Below the pieces are notes generated by a model that saw nothing but the letters and a program-made list of their open reading frames with translations, had not been told where the DNA came from and searched no databases. DNA of 64,000 bases from Sebastes aleutianus (lineage: Eukaryota > Chordata > Actinopteri > Perciformes > Sebastidae), in the NCBI GenBank assembly GCA_916700875.1, contig CAKAKS010000031.1, forward strand, positions 4,902,477 through 4,966,476. Direction: 5' to 3'. Numbering within the stretch: position 1 is the first letter of the stretch; each line of letters begins with the position of its first letter. Of this stretch, positions 22,106 to 34,729 are shown piece by piece. The position numbers and the translations under genes are program-made.

Positions 22106-23944
22106 GTAAGTGCAACACCTTGGCTGAATATTCAACTGAAAGGAACATCCAAAACAATCAGCTGTGCTCACTTAGCCTTGTGTCTGTATTCTTTATTGCA
22201 CTGCTGTTGCTGTTTACACTCTTAATTCTCTCTTAATTGAAACTATATGATGTGAAGGAAAAACGGGGAAGGGAAAAATCACTGACAAGATACCCGCTAT
22301 ACTAACGGTCGGGACACACTGGGAACGTCAGCAGTGTGTGGCGGTTACGGAACCTGTTGTTTTTTTATTTTGGCGTCCACGTTAACAGGTCAGAGCAGCC
22401 ACACTGCCCGCATGGGCAGCGCAGCTCAGCTGTGTGTCAGCTGCGTCTCTTCTAGAGATTTGATGTCTCGCCTATGTTTACAGCGAGTCGTGCGCGGTTC
22501 ACAGCAACAACAGACAGTGAAAATGATCTTTTGACAGTATATTGACATCATGACAGAAACATTACTACAGTTCTAATGTCTGTATCTGTAGAATATGTCA
22601 CGGACATGAAAAAAAGTAAAGATTTATTTTTAAATCAACACTTCCTGCTTGCATTTCAAAATAAAAGCCATCAAGCATTTTTTTTTTGCAGACAGAATCC
22701 CTTCATTTGTCAACAAGGCTTTTATTCTGAAATATTTGCAGGACAGTGTTGTAGACAATGCAGTGACTTGCACGGCTCCATGAATGAACAAGGTACGGGG
22801 TTTTAATTGTGGATTTTTACTATTATTTACAAACGAGGACACACTTCTTAACCTTTTTCTGTCTAAAATAAATCTAAATGACATTTATGATGAAATGAAA
22901 TAATGGCCATTATGAAAGGCAAACTCAATGTTGAAAGAAAGGGCTGACAGCAGCAGCGATGCAGCAGAAATGTTACCTGTGTGGACACCACGTGCGTGAG
23001 ACACAAAGTAGTTCAGCGAGACTGCCATCACGCATGCTGTCTGCCCCGGCCGTAAGACCGTGAAAACTGTTTTGTGATGCACCCACAGAAATTGTAGTAG
23101 GAGATCCTGTACCTCAGCCCTGGGCAATGTTGAGCTAAAAAAGGATTTACATTTGTGGAGCATCTATCCATCATGGTACACCTTTGTTTCACTTTGTTTC
23201 CAGCCATAATTGGATCCAGTTGTCCCTCAAGCAGCATATTGCAGTGATGACTGTCCACATACGCAAGCTGTTATTGAGCGATGAAAGATATTATGTAATT
23301 TGTGTATTTTTTGCTGTTCGGAGGAACAGCTAATGGACCAGGGACAGCTCTCGCACGCTTCCTCCGTTTCTATTTACAAATGGCTCGCAGTAAAATCTTC
23401 ACCCCCCTCAACCTTGATTTGTGGTTTTCAATTTTAAATGCTTTTCAGTGTCAGTGCCCCCTCTGCGCGACTGACAAAAGTACAAAAGACGCACATCCAT
23501 CCAACTAAAAAGTAAATCATGTGCTGGAACCAAAAAATGAGCAACAATCAGGAGAATAAAAGCCCACACACTGAAAGCTCCCAATGAAAAAGAAAAAAAA
23601 AGATTTATTGTCGCCACAAACAACCGAATGACATTTGGAGCCATCAGACTGATGAAGAGCGGTGTGCTCAAAATATGATTGTTTTTGTCTTAGTTTTTGC
23701 ACCGAGAGCTTTCAGTGTGCAGACTTTATTACATGTGACTGCATACAATAGATTGGAATACTAACCTATTCTTTGGTGTGCACCTTTTCAGTTGATGCAA
23801 CCATTCTATTCAGCAAATGTGACAGAAGTACTCCGAGGATTATTTGTTTTATTCGTGTCATATAAGCTGTCTGTATGGCATATAAACAAAGATGTTGTCA
23901 GGGAAGTAGAATAAATGGAACCTGGACTTGAACACGTTTTACCT
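22106..23944. other. Intron sequence after exon b
   Basis: Around 22305-22560 a gtcgggacacactgggaacgtcag string looks like the end of a dispersed fish repeat, without a partner here. The remainder shows no structure. Confidence 0.4.
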
Positions 23945-24600
23945 TGCCGAGGCGTGAATATCCAACACGTTCTCATCCCAACTCGTCACCAACTACCACC
24001 GCTTTGTCAGGACACTGAACGTTGTGAACACGGGATGATTGTAACGTGACGCACAGGACACAAACAGTGGTCACCTGGATGAAAGCCTTGTGTTTGTTGG
24101 ACCCATCAACCTCCACTCACCGGCCTGGCGGCGTGTGTCTTTTCGCTCTTTAAACTACGTCAGTAGTGCTACGGCAGGGTTTGTGTCATAACGGCGCTAA
24201 GGGGTGCCTTGTGCGGCGGTATCAAACGCCGACGGCCGTGATAAAGCCTCGGTATTTGACGCACTGGGAATGAGAACGGGCTGGAATATTACATGCGTGT
24301 ATTAAGGTGCAGTACCAGCAGGGGGCAAAAAAAAAACACCAATTTAGGTTGAGGCAACAAAACCACTTAGTTAGGTTTAGAAAAAACGTCACGGTTGGGC
24401 TTAAAATAAGTGTGTAAACTAAGTATAATACGTACAGAAACAAAATAACATAAGTACGAAAACACGTCACTAAAAAACACGTCACTAATGTAGCTTACAA
24501 AACAAAACATTTGTCTCAAACACCAGCGTCCTGGTTGAAAGTCCTGTGCTTGTTGGACCCATCCACCTCCCCTCCCTCCTGCAGTCTTTCTCACTGCCTA
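23945..24600. mobile_element. Family D repeat copy 3
   Basis: Shares the ggacacaaacagtggtcacctgg, tttaggttgaggcaacaaaaccacttag and tgttggacccatccacctcc strings with the other D copies. Two partly overlapping D segments (24000-24260 and 24300-24600) suggest a duplicated or composite copy. Confidence 0.65.
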
Positions 24601-25364
24601 TTCTACATCACTAGCTCTGAGAGTAGCATATTTACGCAGATTCATTTACATTACAGTCAGTACAGACTACATGGTGTACAAATGACACTCCTAAAGCAAG
24701 AACGGCGTTCTTATTGCACACTTTTGCCTTTGCGCATTATCTTTGTCATCCACACGCCTTTTCGTGCGACCGGGCCGGTAGGTGCGCAGGCAACTGCTTA
24801 GAGAATCGACCCCACTGAGACTGTTTTAAATTCCTCGTTGGCCGTGGGATAATTGTAAATTGGGTCCGTGTATTGGCAAGATACCACGGTATAAACCTCG
24901 CTGGGAGGTAAGAGAGGCAATACGGAAAAATGTGCAAGGAGTTAAGTGAAGTAAGAGCGAGCGAGGAGCTGAGGCAATTTAACTAATGATTGCCATATCT
25001 CTGAAAGCATTCACATATCAGTCGATCAGGTGCTCTTGCCGCCGGGGCCTCATCTCTAGTCCGCTCACACACCCGCAATCTGTGTGCACATGGACACACA
25101 TAACAGAAATGGAGCAGTGCACTTAACTTCACCTTTGCTCTTTAATTAAATGTAAGATGAACACCTGAAAAATACACTATAAGCCAATATACTGTACAAT
25201 ACTTTGAGTGTTTAGTGGTTTTATTGTTAAGCGTTGATGTTAGTTTTCCTCCTACCAGTTCTACCCAAACCAATCACATTATTATAATATCACTTCACAC
25301 ACGGTATCATTGGATTCTGTCAAATCATAATGACATTGGATGGACCGTATGAACAGGTTTGTCC
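24601..25364. other. Intron sequence
   Basis: No gene or repeat recognised by eye. Confidence 0.5.
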
Positions 25365-26027
25365 TTAAAGTGGTAGTAGGCAGTATATTTTTGGCATCAT
25401 TGGGCAAAAATTCCATAATAACCTTTCAGCATATTGTAATTCAAGTGTTCTGAGAGATAACTAGACTTCTGCTCCTCCTCATGGCTCTGTTTTCAGGCTT
25501 TAGAAAATCTAGCCCGTGACGGGAGACTTTGACCAATCACAGGTCATTTCAGAGAGAGAGTGTTCCTATTTGCTGTGCTCCGGTCATGTGACCAGAACTT
25601 GGCGTTCCTTCAACAGATTTTACAATGGCGCCCGCGTCACAAACTTTCTCATTTTACAGCTAAACCGTGCACTACAATATGATTCTGAAAACATTTGAGG
25701 CGAGAAATAGGCATTAACGTAACATAATATTGATTCATATTTGATCAGCGCTGCCTTGTTTGACCGTTTGGTCGGAGTTTGCGAGTGATTGACAGACAGC
25801 TCTCATAGACGGCAGCTGGACAGCGGACCTCAGATCAGCTCTTACTGCTTGTTTTCCTCTGTTCTGTGAAATCTTGCAGATGACGTTTGGAGCACCGGAG
25901 GACACAGAGGCACATGATTTTTTTCAGGTTACCTGTTTCATGTAGTACTGTCACGATATAATGACCGTTTTATAAAAATTCCTTTTTTTAATAATATTTG
26001 CTCCAATCTCGCCTACTACAGCTTTAA
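25365..26027. mobile_element. TTAA-flanked MITE family B, copy 2
   Basis: Begins TTAAAGTGGTAGTAGGCAG and ends CGCCTACTACAGCTTTAA. Inverted ends, TTAA at both borders, colinear with copy 1 at 13896-14676 through most of its length but lacking part of the middle. Confidence 0.88.
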
Positions 26028-26116
26028 GTGGTATGTACGAGTGATTGAAGAGTATTACATACTTTAAATTTTCTTTTCAAAATTCACAGGTGGTCCAGAC
26101 CTGTCTCATGAGTCAT

Positions 26117-26715
26117 TCAAAATGTACCTTAAAGGGAGATTTGTCAAGTATTTAATACTCTTATCAACATGGGAGTTGGCAAATATGCTGCTTTATCCAA
26201 ATGTTTGTATATTTATTATTGGAAATCAATTAACAACACAAAACAATGACAAATATTGTCCAGAAACCCTCACAGGTACTGCATTTAGCATAAAACAATA
26301 TATGCTCAAATCACAACATGGCAAACTGCAGCCCAACAGGCAACAACAGCTGTCAGTGTGTCAGTGTGCTGACTTGACTATGACTTGCCCCCAAACTGCA
26401 TGTGATTATCATAAAGTGAGCATGTCTGTAAAGGGGAGACTCATGGGTACCCATAAAACCCATTTACATTCACATATCTTGAGGTCAGAGGTCAAGGGAC
26501 CCCTTTTCGAAATGACCATGCAGGTTTTTTCTCACAATAAAATTTAGCGTTATTTAACCTCCTTCTCGACAAGCTAGTATGACATGGTTGGTAGCAATGG
26601 ATTCCTTAAGTTTTCTAGTTTCATATGATGCCAGTATCTGCACTCTAGCTTTCAAGCTGCGTCAACCTAAAAATGGCAGGTTGCGTTAATGTGTTAAAAA
26701 AAATGAGTGGCGGAC
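26117..26715. mobile_element. hAT MITE family C, copy 2, both ends missing
   Basis: Starts inside the element (tcaaaatgtaccttaaaggg) and stops in gcgttaatgtgttaaaa. It includes the full core, with acaaatattgtccagaaaccctcac and atcttgaggtcagaggtcaaggg. The 141-residue open frame at 26122-26547 is a reading of this repeat, not a gene. Confidence 0.85.
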
Positions 26716-28072
26716 ATAAGTTTCAGTAGAATTCTCTCACTCGGCAGTCAGCTGCCTCTGGGTCTTTATATCCAGGATCATCCTCCGTCATAACACCTGA
26801 CAGTGTAACATCACCTACTGCAAACTATAACACTCTCTCGTCTAATATCTAACTGTCACATCCCCTTGACTACTTGTTATCCATCAGCTGATATCCAACA
26901 GCAGGACTCGAAGCGCTGCGAGGTGAAATTCTTTCTTTTAGTCTTTGGTAACATTTTTTGTGAAAGCTGCCCACAAATATGGCAATTTTAAGGGCTTCAA
27001 TTATTCTTATGATGAAATCAGGTACCATTCATCAGGCCCGAAATTAGCTATTTACCATAAGTTTGTGCAGTGAGGAGATTTTTGGAGAATCCAACTTGGG
27101 ACACAAAAGAGGTTTAGACTTCACTGCACTGTAGACCATCGCGAGATACCTCTACAACTGTTGCATTTCACAGTGTTGTGAAATGTAATATGGATATGTG
27201 GAGCCACTGCGGAACCATCATTGATTGTTTTTTTTCTGACCTCTTCACCTTTGCTCTGACAAGGCCGACCTTCCACTCATACACCAGACTTTTTCTCAAA
27301 AGTTTGGATGCCTAGAGCTGACCTCCGACCTCGATGCTCAGTTCTCAACTTTTACCATAAGACTTATAAAAAACAAACGGTTGGAATTGGATGAAATGTT
27401 CCATGAATATTCACCAGAGATTTCATTATTTTAATTTCCTTTAGTGCCACTCTCGGCACAATATTTACATTTTAGCCACAGTACAGGTGCGTCTCTAAGA
27501 ACAGGAAAAGCATCTGTTCCTGTGTTGCATACAGCATTTTGTTTTTTTGATTAAACAGGGCTTTTTTTACTTGGTGGTTTTGTTGTTCCTCTGCAAACTA
27601 GTGTTTACAGTAATTGGACTCAGATACTTAAAGCAGACACCTGAGGCAGAGCAGATGTGATAAAAAAGGCGGCTTAACTCATTAGTCTGGCAGGCATACA
27701 GTCGGCAGCAGGCAGTCAGAGCAAACAAACAAACAAAATCCAACAGATAAACAAACAAAGCAAATGCAAACTGGCAAGCCACGTAGAAATATAAGTTAGG
27801 TCAGGACAGGAACAGGCAGGCAGGAGCACGGGCTATAACGCTATGGCATTGCAATGCCTTTGAACTACTCTCTACATATATACTGGGGAATTAAGGAGTG
27901 ATGAGGTCAGTAAACTCAACAGGGATGAGTAGGTGAGATATAACAGGACAACACAGAAGCTATAATGTGTAGGTAGGTAGCATGAAGAAATGGACACAGA
28001 GGAGGGGAGAATAGCAACATGTTTGCTAAATCAAATATTGGTGGAATTAACATATCTCTTGGAGGTTGATAC
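26716..28072. other. Intron sequence
   Basis: 27570-27960 is rich in caggca and aacaaac strings of the sort seen near fish retroelement leaders, but nothing definite is visible. No gene. Confidence 0.4.
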
Positions 28073-29029
28073 TTAGGGTGCTTTCACATCAGGGACCCGG
28101 GCCCGGATCCGAGTACACTTGTCCTCAAAGTCCAGTTTGATTGATTAGTGTGAATGCTACGTACCGTAATCGGGCACGGTTCATTGATCCGTACTCGAGT
28201 CCACTCGAAAAGGTGGTCTGGAGTACAGATCATGTGTACTCGGGTACGGTTCACATCAGCCAACTGTACCAAAACCAAGGCCTATGGAAAGGAAGCTGGG
28301 TCATGGGCGGACACAGGTCTTGGGGTATGGGTTATAACACATGCGCAGTGTAACTGAAGCTGCGGTCGTGCGTTGCGATCGGCTCAATTTCGGCGAGTGC
28401 AGGTGCAATTTTACTGTGCATTTGTTATACGCCCGGAGATATGACGCGTGACCAAGCCTCCTTTCTATAGGCCTTGGCCCCATACACGGAAGTGAACCGC
28501 TATTTAACATGAGTAACTTTAGCAGTTAGCGAGTAGTTTTGAAATGGCAGGCTTTTTTCAACGCCGCCTGTCTCCTCCGAAATCTGTATACTTATAAAAC
28601 TGTTTCATATCCATGTCTGTATCTGCACGCAGCATACGCCGATCTCATCCTCTGAGCTGTACAGCCATGGATGATACAGCAGGAAGGCCGGCGAGAGGTT
28701 CCTTAAAATATAAACAATAGGCAATGGGGTTGAGTGATGTTTGTTATTTTATTTAGCTGATTTAATGATCCGTCTGCGAAGAACGAGAGTTGCTCAGCGG
28801 GCAGAGAGAGAGACGGGGTAGGGGATGGACAACGTGTAGAGTCGTCTTATTTTCACATCAAACATCAAAGTTTATTACGCTGCTAGAACAGCTGATCTCA
28901 ACATAAATAAATACAAGTGTACTCGGGTACGGAACAAATTTACTAATGTGAAAGCTGAGCAGAGAGGGGGGGGTCAATCGTACTCGGACGAGGTACAGAT
29001 CAATTGTACCTAATTTGAAAATGCCCTTA
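28073..29029. mobile_element. Harbinger-like MITE family E, first unit of a dimer
   Basis: Left end TTAGGGTGCTTTCACATCAG, right end TTTGAAAATGCCCTTA, inverted to each other. The interior repeats gagtacac / gtgtactcgggtacggttc motifs in both directions. TTA at each border fits the 3-bp target of PIF/Harbinger elements. No transposase frame. Confidence 0.7.
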
Positions 29030-29710
29030 GGGTTTTTTTCACATCAGGGACCAGGGCCCAGATCCGAGTACACTTGACCCCAAAGTCCAGTTCGTTTGAT
29101 TAGTGTGAACGCTCCGTACCGTACTCGGGCACGGTTCGTACTCGAGAGAAAAAGGTGATCCGGAGTACGGTTCATGTGTACTCGGGTACGGTTCGCATCA
29201 GGTGTGAAAGCCAACCTTACCGAAACACGGAAGTAGACCGCTAGTTAACGCCAGTAACGTTAGAGGTTAGCAAGTAGTTGTGAAAGGGCAAGCTTTTTTC
29301 GACGCCATCTGTCTCCTCCGAAATATGTACGTGCGTGCAGCATGCACCATGAAGCAGGAAGGCAGGCGATGGTGATGTTTGTCATTTTATTTAGCTAATT
29401 TAATGGTCTTCCTCCGAAGAACGAGAGCCGCTCAGCTGCTCAGCGGGCAGAGAGAGAGAGACAGCAGGGGGAAACAGAGGATAGAGTCGGCATATTTTAA
29501 CATCTAACTCTGTGAAATAAGGGTCTATTTAGACCAGAGTTGGTGTTTGTTGGAAAGACTAACGAAGACGGTTTTGGTGAGTTTTATTTTGTTTCTGTGA
29601 AGTTTGCATGAAGTATTTTACGATGCTCCACCATTGGACTGGGGAGGGAGGGACAATCGTAGGCACGGCACGGCATGAATAAATCATACTTAATATGAAA
29701 AAAAACTTTA
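29027..29710. mobile_element. Harbinger-like MITE family E, second unit
   Basis: Starts TTAGGGTTTTTTTCACATCA directly at the TTA that ends unit one. It follows unit one through ccagatccgagtacacttgac, gtgtactcgggtacggttcg, tagttaacgccagtaac and gaagaacgagag, ending near taatatgaaaaaaaacttta. It is shorter than unit one by internal losses. Confidence 0.65.
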
Positions 29711-30818
29711 ATATTCTTATTTTAGCACTCCAAAGTGTGAAGTGAATCATGGGATTTCTTTTACAAATGAAGTAAAAATTACTTATTTAATATTTTGTCA
29801 AGGAAGGAAAGATTTTTGTTACGTGATATAAGATATTCAGAGAGGGGGTTATAAATAACTTAATTGAAATTACAGTCCAAAGGTGGTAATAGAATTAAAC
29901 AAAATGGAGAAATGCATAATTCATTAAGACATAATAAGGAATAATCTGTCATTTAGTTATGTGTTTAATCATGTATCTCAATTGCCATAAGCATACAATG
30001 TTGAGATAAAAATTAAAATGCAGCAAATACAAAAGCATAAATAATGAAAAAAAATAATAATACGGTGTCTGTCAGTGTGAATGGATGCTCTTTTGGGGGA
30101 TTGCACTTGTTAGATAGAAAAAAACAACAATTTAATTATCTCTGTTGCCATGACGCAGATGTGCGACGCTTTCTATTCCACATCTGTTCCCAAAACAGTT
30201 GAAAGGGGTTTAATCAAGCAAAATAAATCATCCCCCCCTCCCCAAAGTCTTTTGCACTCAATTCACTATATGCACGGCAAAACAGCCAGCGATCAGCGAT
30301 GTTCTTACTGCTCAGGAGGGGTTTCTTTTACAAGTCTCACAGAAACCAACCCATAATCTAACAATTGCCTCCTCGCTGTGTGAGCTGACACCATTAGATT
30401 TTTCCACTCTCTCAGCAAATGAGGGCTACCGGCAGTTCTGTTCACTAACTGCAGTTGCTGCAGGAAACGGCCTTGTTATGCTCACCTTTGGTCAGCCTGA
30501 CGTGGGAGATGCTTTTAGGGATCCCATCTGGAGAATTGTGGGTGTTTTTTTCAGCGTGTTTTTGGCATTTTTTGTGGATACTGGATACTTCCTTTTCAAC
30601 AACAACAATAAGCCTTGTTTCTAAGGGAGTGGGGTCTATGATATTTATCCTTTTATAAACTATAGATTACGTACATGACTATGGTGTGTAGTATAACAAG
30701 AAAACATGCAGTCATTTATAGCACAGCATCTTGAAACCGCCTCAACAAGGAAGTATTTTTCCAATGTTTTTATAGTCAGGCACAATGAAACAAGAGCTTA
30801 GAGTATGCTGGTCATATA
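29711..30818. other. Intron sequence
   Basis: AT-rich to 30140, then a stretch (30140-30480) that appears single-copy. No gene. Confidence 0.45.
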
Positions 30819-31089
30819 TTAAAGAGGACATATCATGAAAAAATCACTTTTTCAGTGCTACCTACCAACCACTAAAATGTGAAATACGACAACCCAGTTC
30901 GTTTTTTGTTGGCAGACTGGGCTTTTTGAGGAGGGAGTCTTAAAGAGACAGGCACTAAAACGGAGCGTTTCAGACAGAGGTACATATACGGGTATATTAA
31001 GACTGACAGGATGTGAAAAAAGAATGTGTTTTTTGAACATTGAAGCATGTAAAATGTTCTATTAGAAACCCAAATATATGTATCTTTAA
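30819..31089 (+). mobile_element. TTAA-flanked MITE family A, copy 3, shortened
   Basis: TTAA at both borders (30819-30822 and 31086-31089). The right half matches family A (aaaacggagcgtttcagacagag, tgttttttgaacatt). The left half (ttaaagaggacatatcatgaaaaaatcac) differs from full copies and resembles the opposite end of the element, so this copy may be an internally rearranged form. Confidence 0.75.
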
Positions 31090-31789
31090 CCCATATACAC
31101 CCATTTCATAGACTATTCACTTTAACTTCACACACTGAGTTGGACCCACTTCAACTTTACTTCAATCTACACTGTAGGTGCAGCAGAATAATGGCTACAA
31201 GCAATGCAATATTTACTCAAAGGCAACACTGCAGGCCTGTTATTGATCTATTCAGTCTAGGTGAGCTGCTCCTGTCGAGTTTGCCATGTAGGCAAGAAAG
31301 TAAAACTTCCTATTCCAAACATAAAGAAGCAGCTGACTTCATGTGTTTAGGGGGAGGCAAATGGTAGTAGTATTTTATTAGGAATTTGGAACAACTGAAA
31401 TGGCAAAAAAGAAAGAAAAACAAAAAGAATAGACGAGGCTTGGGGTATTTATCTGCATTCTTTGTGGGGTATTTCCTCTGAGTTGTGTATTTTACTGCAG
31501 GGCATTGGCCTTGTAACTTTTCCTGAGACTCAGATTTGATTGCCGGCTACTGTCTAAGCATTTCTATCTGCATTAATCCCCTCTTTTAAAAAAACAAAAA
31601 ACAGCCCGGAGCCTGGAGGGTTTCCCGTCATAAAACAGAATTCTGTAAATGTGTGAATCCTTTTTCTCAATCTCACAATTGCCATCTTTATGCCCTATCC
31701 CGGTTTTTTGAAGTATATTTTTAGATTGACACAGAAATGTAAACTTACTGGAAATGCTTCTGCAAAATTTACTATCCACGGCCCAGCAG

Positions 31790-31833
<44 letters not shown>

Positions 31834-32390
31834 ATAGCTGTATAAGAACCTTTGTGTTCACCAGAGGGCTGAAGCCCAATCTCCTCAAAGCTCCCTTTGG
31901 AACTAAAAGTCATTGGCATCAATTAGGGATAATCTTGTTCAGTGATCAGAGTTTAACGATTGGTCTGGGAGCAGTAAGAATGAAAGGTAAGTCGGCGCCA
32001 ATGAGCATAGCGTTTACTGATTGACTCGTAAAACTCTTTTAGCCCCTCTACTGCAATCACCAAGGAAATCCCATCAATACACACATTATAGGTCTTAATT
32101 TGTTCATTTAAATTCAGCCTGGTCAGGAAGGGGGATTGAAATTACAGTGAAAACAAAAGAATTAGCGACTTCCTGACTATTTTTTTGCAATAGAACGAGG
32201 AAAAGAGCCCTTAAAGTTGAAGTGCGGAACTTTTGTCTCCACCATCTGGCAGTGAGAGTGATTACCATATGGGAGACACCATAGCAATAGAGGGTCAGGT
32301 CTAGAAGGTAACCCCCAAGTTGCGATAACGTGGGAAAACTCTTGCGAGACTCGCCGGGCGACCTATCCTAATCTTAACTATTCGCCGTCA
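31090..32390. other. Intron sequence with (AC)n
   Basis: A pure (AC)19 microsatellite lies at 31793-31830. The rest holds no recognised gene or repeat. Confidence 0.6.
31793..31830. repeat. (AC)n microsatellite
   Basis: 38 bp of uninterrupted AC. Confidence 0.98.
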
Positions 32391-32867
32391 ATTCCTAATG
32401 CCTAGTTCATACAACACGACTGTAGCCCTGGTTTTTCCGCTCCCCGACAGTTTTTGGAGCTCTTCAACAAAAGCCCCGGAACAGAGGCAGAACGGCGTCG
32501 GCTCGCAACTCGCACATTGGCGCTCGAGCGTCATGCGTGAGCTGCTAAAAGACGCGAGCTGTGATGTTCGCCGGCATTCGCCGATGCCTCGCAGACACAT
32601 TCCAGATATCTAGCATGCTAAATAATTGGACCTGTCGGGGACTCCGGCCACAAGCTACAGCCAATCAGAGTGCGAGACACGGGTTGAGAGGGAAACCAGG
32701 GAGAGGCGAGGTCGCCTGTAACAATAGGAACTTACTGTGTGTGTGTGTTGCATTTCCAACACGGAGCAAAGTGCCAACAACATCAGCAATGTGTCTCGCA
32801 ACAAAATATAGTTTTGAGACCTCATCGGGAATTCCTCCTGGTAAAAGTAGTGTGAACTTAGCTAACC
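32391..32867. mobile_element. Possible dispersed repeat, GC-richer than its surroundings
   Basis: cctagttcatacaacacgactgtagccctggt and following sequence resemble a fish MITE end. No partner copy is in the window and the borders are uncertain. Confidence 0.3.
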
Positions 32868-33117
32868 TTAAAGGGTCCCATATTGTAAAAAGTGAGATTT
32901 CCATGTCTTTTATATCATAAAGCAGGTTTAAGTGATATATAAAATACTGTGAAAGTATCAAAACACTCAATCCATGGAGAAATACACACAGCCCGTATTC
33001 AGAAACTGTCTTTGAAACAAGCCGTAAGGATTTCTGTCCATTTGTGATGTCACAAATCTACAATATTTAGACCATTTCACAGTTTTAAACGTAAAACATA
33101 CTAAATGTGTGGCAGGA
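32868..33117 (+). mobile_element. TTAA-flanked MITE family A, copy truncated at its right side
   Basis: Starts TTAAAGGGTCCCATATTGTA and follows the family through catttgtgatgtcacaaatc and gttttaaacgtaaaacatac, then stops matching. The TTAA at the right border is absent. Confidence 0.85.
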
Positions 33118-33484
33118 GCATTTCTAGAGTGGATGCTCGAGATAAAAAAGAAGAAACTCACCATTCAGAGGAGGGATTAAAGTAAAAAATTGCATGGAGA
33201 GACTTGAATAAGGAGGTTGCCGGGGGCAGGGGAGATGGGGCGAGCTCACCTGCAGGTATACGTGCACCAGCGTGGGAAAAGTTGCCACAGACACCAGACA
33301 CCACAACTCTGGTATACTGAGATGCAAATACAGAGAGCTTTCCCTGGCGCTGATAGGCCTAATCAGCATTGTGTGATCTTGTTTGGCAAGGGTTTACACC
33401 TTTTTCTACCTTTTTACTGTTTTGTTTTTGTTTTGTTTTTACATGCAAATAATTTTGTCTTTTGTTTTTTTGGTTTTTTTTCAG
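33118..33484. other. Intron sequence before exon c
   Basis: A T-rich tract of about 90 bases (33395-33482) leads to the exon c acceptor. No other structure. Confidence 0.6.
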
Positions 33485-33652
33485 GAAGTAGTTTTGTGGT
33501 GAGCATGGGCAGCTTCCTAGATGTTTCCAATTGGCTGAACCCAGCCAAGCTAACCCTCTACTATCAGACCAATTCATCCACACAATGGGTCCTGGACTAC
33601 TGCGGCCAGAGGACCACTGAGCCCTGCGAGCAGATCTGTGATCAGGACACAG
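33485..33652 (+). CDS. astn1: Astrotactin exon c: conserved ectodomain and first half of an EGF-like module
   Basis: 168 bp, phase 1 at both ends. The acceptor follows a T-rich tract (ttttttttcag) and the donor is gttagt, a less common but acceptable GT site. It encodes SSFVVSMGSFLDVSNWLNP, then AKLTLYYQTNSSTQWVLDYC, then GQRTTEPCEQICDQDT. One N-linked glycosylation sequon is visible (NSS in YYQTNSST). The three cysteines in DYC, EPC and QIC start an EGF-like module completed by the next exon. The exon sits alone between an 11.4-kb intron and a 21.7-kb intron, both full of transposon remains. A longer open stretch at 33217-33657 includes it, but the upstream part is intron. Confidence 0.93.
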
Positions 33653-34115
33653 GTTAGTCCACACAAACATGCACGACATTGAGTCTTGAAATTCTATGCA
33701 CTGGTTATAGAAATGTAATTTAAAGCCATATTGCAAGCCGTATTGAGTCTGTCGAAATTAGAAGAACATACAGGCATTTCAATCTCTTTTGTTGTGATAA
33801 TTGCAAGGACGCCGGTACCCAGAATGAGGAGGAAAGGAAGGACAGCTCTTTTTGCTACAGGGTTACCTCATGAATGTCATTCTGTGTCTCTGATCTAAAA
33901 AAAAGAAAAGAAAAGTCCTTGGAGGAGCGTGATGGGACTGCTTTATGCACATCTCACACATTTTATAAAAAAGTGGCATTGATCATTTTATTGATATAAA
34001 ATTGTCATGCAGTAGTGGGAACATTAATAGTTGGATTTAGATTTGTGTAGATAGTACCACCGGTAAATACATTATTATTTATACAGTTTACTTTTAGAGT
34101 TTTTAAAGTTATATA
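33653..34115. other. Start of the 21.7-kb intron
   Basis: No gene or repeat recognised. Confidence 0.5.
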
Positions 34116-34483
34116 TCTATAAAATCAATAAATCACAATTGGAATATTTAACTGTGATTAATCACATGATTGTCCGTAGTTAATCATGATTAATCGCAAA
34201 TTAATCACACATTTTTTTATCTGTTCTTAATGTACCTTAAAGGGAGATTTGTCAAGTATTTAATACTCTTATCAACATGGGAGTGGGCAAATATGCTTGC
34301 TTTATGTAAATGTATGTATATATTTATTATTAGAAAAATAATTAACAACACAACAATGACAAATATTGTCCAGAAACCCTCACAAGTACTGCATTTAGCA
34401 TAAAAAAATATGCTCATATCATTACATGGCAAACTGCAGCCCAACAGGCAACAACAGCTGTCACTCTAGCTTTAAAACTGAGC
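34116..34483. mobile_element. hAT MITE family C, copy 3, left part with an internal deletion
   Basis: Follows family C from aatatttaactgtgattaatc to caggcaacaacagctgtca, then jumps directly to ctctagctttaaaactgagccc. About 200 bases of the core, including the gaggtcagaggtcaaggg string, are missing. It is followed at once by a family H segment. Confidence 0.8.
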
Positions 34484-34495
34484 CCTCAGCCACTC

Positions 34496-34729
34496 AGACC
34501 GTTGCTATGGGCGCAGCTCTGAAGTTGGATTGGTGGACCGTTTTTGTGTCAAATTATTGATTTCTTAAGTAAGTAGCCGTGTAATAAGCGGGATAATGCA
34601 CAGCTAGCAGGACATCGTTGTGAAATAAACCCCGACAGAGGGCGGAGGGGTCTCTCATCTCCCTGAAGGGGTCTATTTCACAACAATGACCCGCTAGCTG
34701 TATACATTATCCCTTACGTATTTTAACAT
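34496..34729. mobile_element. Family H repeat copy 1, with foldback
   Basis: Shares agaccgttgctatgggcg and aagtaagtagccgtgtaata with 39948-40146. Inside, gggataatgcacagctagca / gctagctgtatacattatccc and gttgtgaaataaacccc / ggggtctatttcacaacaa form a long imperfect hairpin around a GC-rich loop (cgacagagggcgg...ctccctgaa). Confidence 0.7.

Noticed and set aside
26122..26547. 141-residue open frame
   Set aside because: It is a reading of the family C hAT MITE; parts of the same peptide appear from other C copies (54492-54725 minus, 56352-56567).
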